From the IMG/VR virus record IMGVR_UViG_3300025818_000076, positions 1 to 36,091 of that record: DNA of 36,091 bases. One strand, written 5' to 3'. Below the pieces are notes generated by a model. It was given only the letters and a program-made list of their open reading frames with translations, did no database searches and was not told where the DNA came from. Position numbers and translations under genes: made by a program. Position 1 is the stretch's first letter. Each line of letters starts with the position of its first letter. This document shows, in pieces, positions 31,510 to 36,091 of this stretch. Source of the stretch: a virus.

Positions 31510-34500
31510 TTATTTATCTTTCTGTGTTGTTTCTATTCCTGCATCTATCTCTTCACCCACATTGACGCGATTTCTTCTCCCTAGACGGTTTTTTCCACCT
31601 GAAGATTCATGTTCTGCAATAATAGGATATATTTTATTCCAATCTTTTTTCTCCTCAGTAGATAATTTTTTATACTTAGGGTCTGCTTCTATTTTTGGTT
31701 TTGTAGACCAACGTTCTAATCCATATTTGTCAAATATTCCTTTTCCAAAAGCCTTGTTAATATTATCATTAGTCATGAGTAATTCTCTTCGTTCAATTAC
31801 AGACTTTTTCATAAAATCATTATAATCTACACCAATAGCTTTTAATTCTTTAATAATATTACGTATAGCTCGGTCTGTGTGCTTTCCCTTTTCGTTCAGT
31901 TTTGTAAATGAAGTTGGATCGTCTTTATCTCTTACCCATTTATCATTAATTTGTAAAAGTCCTAAATCAAGGGAAGAAAGTGCGTCATACCAAGGCTTCC
32001 AATTACTATTGTAAGCCTTTTCATATTCATACAAATTTTTAACATCTCCAGCAGGGGGCTTTTCCATTATATAATCTTTTACAGTATCTAGATTTAAAGA
32101 ATCGCCTTCACCGGCTTGTTCTATAGTTTGATTTTCTTTTACTAAATCAACCAATTCAGAAGGTAACATTTTTTCTAAAGTAGGTCCACGAGTAATATCT
32201 GAATCAATTTTTACTTCTTCTTGTGGAAGATATGTTTCTTCTAATTCAGGTACATAAGGAATTTCTTGTTCTTGTTGTTCTTTCAAAAGAGTATCTACAA
32301 AATTTTGTAACTCTGGGCTAAGTTGAACATCTCCACCTTTAGCAAATTGTGGAGTAAGGTCTACTTTTTCTTTTAATTCTTCCACGCTAGTTCCTGTTTC
32401 CTTCATAAGAAGTTTCATGACTTCAATAAGGAACTTATCATCACGATCTTTTGTTTTGTTAGTATCACCAGAACGTAGCTTGGCTAGTTTTTCAGCGGCT
32501 GAAATTTCTAGATCATCACGTTGAAGATCAAGCTTCTCTTCATCAATAGCAATCTTGGCAGCAGATTGTAGAGACGATAGTTTTAGTTTTTCTTTTTCTA
32601 GGTCTAGCTGTTGCCGTTGTAGTTCAAGGGTCATACGCTCTAGGTCTTCTACAGTACCCATCTCAGCCATACGTTGATTGTTTTGTAGAATTTCTTGAGC
32701 AGCGCCTTGAGTGATTGCAGAAATAGCAGATTCATCACCAGAACCAGCTTGTTCAACACCGGCACGAAGCATACCAGCCATTTGTTCTTCATATTGCATA
32801 ATCATATGGTCACGAATATTTGCTTGAAGAATTGGAACGACTTGTTGCATTAGTGGGTCTTGCCCAAGTGTAGGATCAGCAATAAAAGATTGTTTTACAA
32901 TAATGTGAGATTGATGATCTTGACCTGGAAAAGCTTGAATAGGTTGTCCTTTCACAGCTTGTCGAATATCTGAAACTGGATCAAGAGGCTGTGGTTGAGG
33001 CATATCAGGATTAAGGAACCTATTTGGATCAGTGATATTTAAAGCCTCTAGAATTGTACGATTAACTTCCTTCATGTTGTACATACCAGCAGGAGATTGA
33101 GAAGCTAGTTGTAAAACAGTTTGTGCCATTGCAATACGATGGGCAGAAGAAGGAACGTTTGGATCAGATACAGGAATAATATCAATACGACCATCAAAGT
33201 CTGCTTTAAAGATTTGACCTGTAATCATAGGAATATCAAAAGGATATTCATTTGGCAGATAATCATAGTTAATACGAGCTAGAATTTGAAACTCGTTACG
33301 TTGGCTATGATGCAGACGTTTATGGATTGCACTAAAGAATTTAGTAGAAGCTTCTAGTAGAGCAAGTGTAGTACCTACTGGACCATAGTTAGTAGAATCA
33401 GCTACAACTTGTTCCGTTGTATCAGCAAACTTTTGACCAGTTGCAGATACAAAATTAAGCATTTGCATAAGAGTATTTGATGGCTCTTTGTAAGGCAGAG
33501 GAATAATAGCTTTGCTAAGATCAACACCAGTTGCTTCTACTTCTCTAAACTCGCCTGGAGCAATAGGATCGTTTGCACCTACAACTCGTACACCACGAGC
33601 TTTAAAACCACCAGGAAGATTTGCGAATTGACCCGCATCAACTAGGTTTCGCATTGCAGCCGTAGCTGTGGCTGTAAGGTTTCCAAGAAAATGGATGTAG
33701 CCTAGACCATAAAAACCAAAGCCAGGAACAAACTTATAATGAGTGAACCAGCAAAGTTTTTCTTTTCTTTCATCACTTTCTCTCCAGTTACGACGAATTG
33801 AAAGAACAGTACGAGAATCAAGATCAACAGTAACAATATAAGGAAGTGCTACTGTAATTTTATCTTCTTCTCCCTCATTCTCATTTTCTTCCTCAATCTC
33901 CAAATAACAATGATGTTCAAGAAGAGTATATTGTGGATCACTTGTATAGTTTGGAGACATACCAAGAATAGTATCCATCTTCTTACGAAGACTTGTTGGA
34001 ATTACTTCTGTAGGTTCTGGTAATTCTGAGTCAGTATAGTCTGGCAGACCATAGAATCCAGTAACAATATCACGCTTTAAATCATTTGGACTGCGATAGA
34101 TAACATGAGTATATCGGTCTGCCTTACGTAGATCAGGAGCATTATTTGAAACAACAAATTGATCAATAGTTACAAACTCAGAAACGGGACGTTCTAAAGA
34201 AGGATCATAGTAAATCTTTTTAAATGCAGAACCAAAAATTGGTAGATGGAACAACATACGTTCCAGTTCATCAAAATATTCAGGCATTTGGTCTGTTAGC
34301 TGATAATTCATAAAGTTCTGAACACGATTAGCTTGTTGCTCCTTTTCAGGAGTGGAAAGACCAACAACTTGAGCCTTTACTGGACCTTTTGATGGAAATA
34401 GTTCTTGAATAGCTTTTGATTGAAACTTAACGGAAGATTCAATAATAAGAGGATGAACGGCTGTGCAAGCACCTTCAAATGGTTCAGAAGCTTCTTCTAG

Positions 34501-34809
34501 TTTTAGACCAAGAAGATCAAAGCCACGTTCAAAAGTATCTTCCCAATCTGCACGGCTTTCACGATCTGCTTCATACTCGTCAATTACTTTGTTAGCAATT
34601 TCTTGAAGTTCATCTTTATCTAAAGAAAAGATTAGATTCTCATAATGATCATAAGTTAATTCTTCCATAAGCTCATGAAGATCACTCTCAACATTATCTT
34701 CTTCCATTTCAATTTCTAATTCAAAAGGCTCACTACCAGCCTCTACATTAAAATCAATAATGTTAGAGTTACTTCCTTGTTCTGCAAAAGGATTACGTTC
34801 AATAGCCAT
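31510..34809 (-). CDS. Portal protein with a long coiled-coil and lysozyme-like C-terminal extension
   Basis: 1099 residues, well above the roughly 725 of P22 gp1. Residues 60-640 are a P22-type portal: YEADRESRADWEDTFERGFD, EGACTAVHPLIIESSVKFQS, KAIQELFP, LPIFGSAFKKIYYDPS, then TEQVVADSTNYGPVGTTLAL. The portal forms the ring through which DNA enters and leaves. About 690-800 is a coiled coil (MTLELQRQQLDLEKEKLKLS), like the portal barrel. From about 820, after FAKGGDVQLSPEL, comes a region with lysozyme or transglycosylase-like phrases: LDLGLLQINDKW (948-959), a NDNINKAF..GIFDKYGLERW helix phrase, and AEHESSGGKN (1065-1074) close to the end. The order of the last two motifs is opposite to the usual one. 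Whether this part is enzymatic is open. Confidence 0.85.
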   Translation of the reverse strand: MAIERNPFAEQGSNSNIIDFNVEAGSEPFELEIEMEEDNVESDLHELMEELTYDHYENLIFSLDKDELQEIANKVIDEYEADRESRADWEDTFERGFDLLGLKLEEASEPFEGACTAVHPLIIESSVKFQSKAIQELFPSKGPVKAQVVGLSTPEKEQQANRVQNFMNYQLTDQMPEYFDELERMLFHLPIFGSAFKKIYYDPSLERPVSEFVTIDQFVVSNNAPDLRKADRYTHVIYRSPNDLKRDIVTGFYGLPDYTDSELPEPTEVIPTSLRKKMDTILGMSPNYTSDPQYTLLEHHCYLEIEEENENEGEEDKITVALPYIVTVDLDSRTVLSIRRNWRESDERKEKLCWFTHYKFVPGFGFYGLGYIHFLGNLTATATAAMRNLVDAGQFANLPGGFKARGVRVVGANDPIAPGEFREVEATGVDLSKAIIPLPYKEPSNTLMQMLNFVSATGQKFADTTEQVVADSTNYGPVGTTLALLEASTKFFSAIHKRLHHSQRNEFQILARINYDYLPNEYPFDIPMITGQIFKADFDGRIDIIPVSDPNVPSSAHRIAMAQTVLQLASQSPAGMYNMKEVNRTILEALNITDPNRFLNPDMPQPQPLDPVSDIRQAVKGQPIQAFPGQDHQSHIIVKQSFIADPTLGQDPLMQQVVPILQANIRDHMIMQYEEQMAGMLRAGVEQAGSGDESAISAITQGAAQEILQNNQRMAEMGTVEDLERMTLELQRQQLDLEKEKLKLSSLQSAAKIAIDEEKLDLQRDDLEISAAEKLAKLRSGDTNKTKDRDDKFLIEVMKLLMKETGTSVEELKEKVDLTPQFAKGGDVQLSPELQNFVDTLLKEQQEQEIPYVPELEETYLPQEEVKIDSDITRGPTLEKMLPSELVDLVKENQTIEQAGEGDSLNLDTVKDYIMEKPPAGDVKNLYEYEKAYNSNWKPWYDALSSLDLGLLQINDKWVRDKDDPTSFTKLNEKGKHTDRAIRNIIKELKAIGVDYNDFMKKSVIERRELLMTNDNINKAFGKGIFDKYGLERWSTKPKIEADPKYKKLSTEEKKDWNKIYPIIAEHESSGGKNRLGRRNRVNVGEEIDAGIETTQKDK

Positions 34810-34822
34810 GATTTATTTCTTT

Positions 34823-35092
34823 CTAATCTTTTAAATTCTTTTTACCAGCATTTTTAGTTCTACTAAAAGACCTATTCTTACTTGCTGGTTTGACAGCTAA
34901 ATTTTTACTTGTAGTTTTGCCGCCAACGTGATGAACATCATTTCCATCACCTTTTGAAACTTTACCTAAACGAAGCATCTTCCGTCTGGCGTTATTACGC
35001 CTAGCACGATCTTTTTTACTTTTAGATTGAGACTGATATTTACCCTCACCGTTTTTACTGTAGTCTCTTTTGTAATTAGGAGAAGATGGCAT
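34823..35092 (-). CDS. Small basic protein with HNH-like phrase
   Basis: 89 residues from the ATG at 35092, which overlaps the previous stop codon (TAATG) and has GGAG ahead; an upstream ATG at 35107 would add five residues but overlaps that gene by 16 bases. Very basic: KSKKDRARRNNARRKMLRLG and a GDGNDVHHVGG phrase, like marine phage proteins that carry KGDGKDVHH and are sometimes called HNH-like. Full HNH residues are not visible, so nuclease activity is unproven. It stands directly before the portal gene. Confidence 0.65.
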   Translation of the reverse strand: MPSSPNYKRDYSKNGEGKYQSQSKSKKDRARRNNARRKMLRLGKVSKGDGNDVHHVGGKTTSKNLAVKPASKNRSFSRTKNAGKKNLKD

Positions 35093-35388
35093 TAGCGGCA
35101 TCTCCAACGTTTACGAGCTTGCCGTAGACGGCTATTAGGGTCTTTTGCTGCACTTGGAAACTTCTTCATTTGTCCTTCTGATCTGGCACAAAAACTCTTA
35201 CGCCGTTTAGCACGTTTACCAGTTGGATTAGCTTCCGTAACGGCGGTTTGTAGTTTACTTCCTGGGTTTTGGCGACGATACTTTGCAACACCTTTAGCAG
35301 TTAATCCTGCACCTTCTTTAGTGGGACGTTTATCTCCACTACCAATGGTCATGCCTTTCATGCCTTTACCAGTTTGCTTACGTGCCAT
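35092..35388 (-). CDS. DUF6321-like small basic protein
   Basis: 98 residues. RPTKEGAGLTAKGVAKYRRQ, NPGSKLQTAVTEANPTGKRA and KRRKSFCARSEGQMKKFP fit the DUF6321 pattern (a GAGLT.KG...YRR.NPGSKL phrase and RRKSFCARS). One Cys in SFCARS and another in the final RWRCR. The family is common near phage head genes; its role is unknown. Sharing of TAATG with the next gene indicates coupling. Confidence 0.7.
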   Translation of the reverse strand: MARKQTGKGMKGMTIGSGDKRPTKEGAGLTAKGVAKYRRQNPGSKLQTAVTEANPTGKRAKRRKSFCARSEGQMKKFPSAAKDPNSRLRQARKRWRCR

Positions 35389-35391
35389 CTA

Positions 35392-35550
35392 TTATTTTCC
35401 CTGTCCACGATACTTTTTGTAAGAACGTCTTTTACTTTTATTAAGATTACTTCTTTTAATCATAGAAGAATTATTTCCAATAGTAGTCTTTTTTCGTACT
35501 GGAATATGTTTAATCTTTAAACCAATTGTACCTTTAGGAGCTTTAGCCAT
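35392..35550 (-). CDS. Very small basic protein (52 residues)
   Basis: 52 residues: MAKAPKGTIGLKIKHIPVRK, KTTIGNNSSMIKRSNLNKSK, RRSYKKYRGQGK. About one residue in three is Lys or Arg. Stop codon at 35392-35394, 3 bases before the next ATG. It fills an otherwise empty gap exactly and has the same strand and composition as its neighbours, so it is probably real. Function unknown. Confidence 0.6.
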   Translation of the reverse strand: MAKAPKGTIGLKIKHIPVRKKTTIGNNSSMIKRSNLNKSKRRSYKKYRGQGK

Positions 35551-35559
35551 TTTTTAAAA

Positions 35560-35727
35560 CTACTTCTTTACTTTCTTTTTAGCTGCTGCGCTTAAATCTT
35601 TATAATGAAATACTTGTTTTGATGACTTGCTATGTGTAGCACCACTGTGAATTTGACCATTCATTTTATGTGTTTTACCGGAATACTTAGTCCCGTTCTT
35701 AAAATAATGCATTACATTAGCAGCCAT
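35560..35727 (-). CDS. Very small basic protein (55 residues)
   Basis: 55 residues: MAANVMHYFKNGTKYSGKTH, KMNGQIHSGATHSKSSKQVF, HYKDLSAAAKKKVKK. Rich in Lys and His. Its ATG overlaps the previous stop codon (TAATG at 35727), strong evidence for translation. A phrase HYFKNGTKYSG..HKM.G.IHSGA.HS.SS resembles short phage proteins seen near head genes. Function unknown. Confidence 0.65.
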   Translation of the reverse strand: MAANVMHYFKNGTKYSGKTHKMNGQIHSGATHSKSSKQVFHYKDLSAAAKKKVKK

Positions 35728-35975
35728 TATTTTACCTTTCTATATTTTTTTACTTTTTTAGCAATACGTGATGGCTGTTTTACAAATTGCTTACCAGACT
35801 TTGTTCCTTCTCGCTTTGCTTTAGTTGTAGCAGCATATTCTGAAGGTGACAATGCTTTTATAGCAGAAGAAGGTAAATATCTTTCTCCAGTTTCACCAGA
35901 AGGTTTACCAGACTTGGTACGCCATTTCTGTTTAGTCCAAGCTTTTAAACTTTTTTGACTTTTTTTAAGAGCCAT
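35727..35975 (-). CDS. DUF5872-like small basic protein
   Basis: 82 residues. LKAWTKQKWRTKSGKPSGET and GERYLPSSAIKALSPSEYAA match a small phage protein pattern (W...KWRTKSGKPS......RYLP), I believe DUF5872. Ends KKVKKYRKVK. Basic throughout, no Cys. Starts 2 bases after the stop of the preceding gene. Function unknown; the recurring presence beside head and packaging genes suggests a DNA-related or assembly role. Confidence 0.65.
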   Translation of the reverse strand: MALKKSQKSLKAWTKQKWRTKSGKPSGETGERYLPSSAIKALSPSEYAATTKAKREGTKSGKQFVKQPSRIAKKVKKYRKVK

Positions 35976-35977
35976 TT

Positions 35978-36091
35978 TTAACTCTCATTTTTAATATAAA
36001 TTATTTCAAAGTCAGCAGAGACAAAGTTATTAGACCCTGAACTATATGCTCGTGCCTCAATATCAGTTTTTTCTGAAAAAGCTACTGGTAC
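35978..36091 (-). CDS. 3' end of an unknown gene
   Basis: Last 37 codons of a gene running in from the right edge: VPVAFSEKTDIEARAYSSGS, NNFVSADFEIIYIKNES. Beta-like; the ending AFSEKTDIEARA..S resembles the end of phage beta-rich structural proteins. The stop codon TAA (35978-35980) is followed after 2 bases by the next ATG. Too short for a name. Confidence 0.55.
   Translation of the reverse strand, partial: VPVAFSEKTDIEARAYSSGSNNFVSADFEIIYIKNES

Noticed and set aside
34823-35107. Start at 35107 for the small basic protein
   Set aside because: The ATG at 35092 overlaps the previous stop codon in the TAATG form and has GGAG ahead, a better fit than a 16-base overlap.
1-36091. tRNA genes, integrase or attachment sites
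   Set aside because: No cloverleaf-like sequence or integrase motif was noticed by eye, and gaps between genes are too short for tRNA except near 27211-27321 and 6890-6972, which hold hairpins or A/T-rich DNA.

Overview
The window looks like a segment of an AT-rich, lytic, tailed-phage genome with a short tail (podovirus type). The main evidence is a P22-type portal, a GroES-like co-chaperonin, a scaffold, a capsid protein, P22 gp4- and gp10-like tail adaptors, very large internal (ejection-type) virion proteins, and T7-type endonuclease I. Many of the small proteins have the look of marine phage families. I see no integrase, repressor, tRNA, CRISPR or insertion sequence. The large terminase, DNA polymerase and an ordinary endolysin are not in the window and may lie outside it. 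The host cannot be read from the sequence. A marine proteobacterium is an inference.

Layout. Positions 1-3013 on the + strand hold the end of a DNA-metabolism operon: the 3' end of a Cas4-like exonuclease, T7-like endonuclease I, an unknown protein with a helix-turn-helix-like segment, a DUF3310 protein, and a compact adenosylcobalamin-dependent (class II) ribonucleotide reductase. Their likely joint job is to degrade and recycle host DNA into dNTPs. A hairpin with a 20-bp stem at 3036-3078 ends this operon. It sits exactly where an opposing operon of about 33 kb, read on the - strand from the right edge, also ends.

The - strand operon in transcription order (right to left): the end of an unknown gene; five small Lys/Arg-rich proteins (34823-35975); a very long portal with an unusual C-terminal extension; more small basic proteins; the GroES-like protein; scaffold; an unknown protein; a decoration-like protein; the major capsid protein, followed by two hairpins; head-tail adaptors; a protein with exact 22-residue repeats; tail proteins; a large mosaic receptor-binding fibre; two small membrane proteins that look like holin and holin accessory; an exported protein; a gp10-like tail hub; several internal virion proteins ending in one of 1933 residues; then a glycosyltransferase, a three-domain glycosyltransferase-methyltransferase-DUF115 fusion, and two small proteins, one of them a 3-TM membrane protein.

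Genes are packed tightly. The longest gap is about 110 bases (27211-27321), so no gene-free stretch exceeds 300 bases. Four stop-start pairs share the form TAATG. The most unusual parts are the glycan-related cassette (3832-6889), the 22-residue repeat protein, the portal extension, the base-composition mosaic inside the fibre, and the clusters of very small basic proteins around the portal gene.
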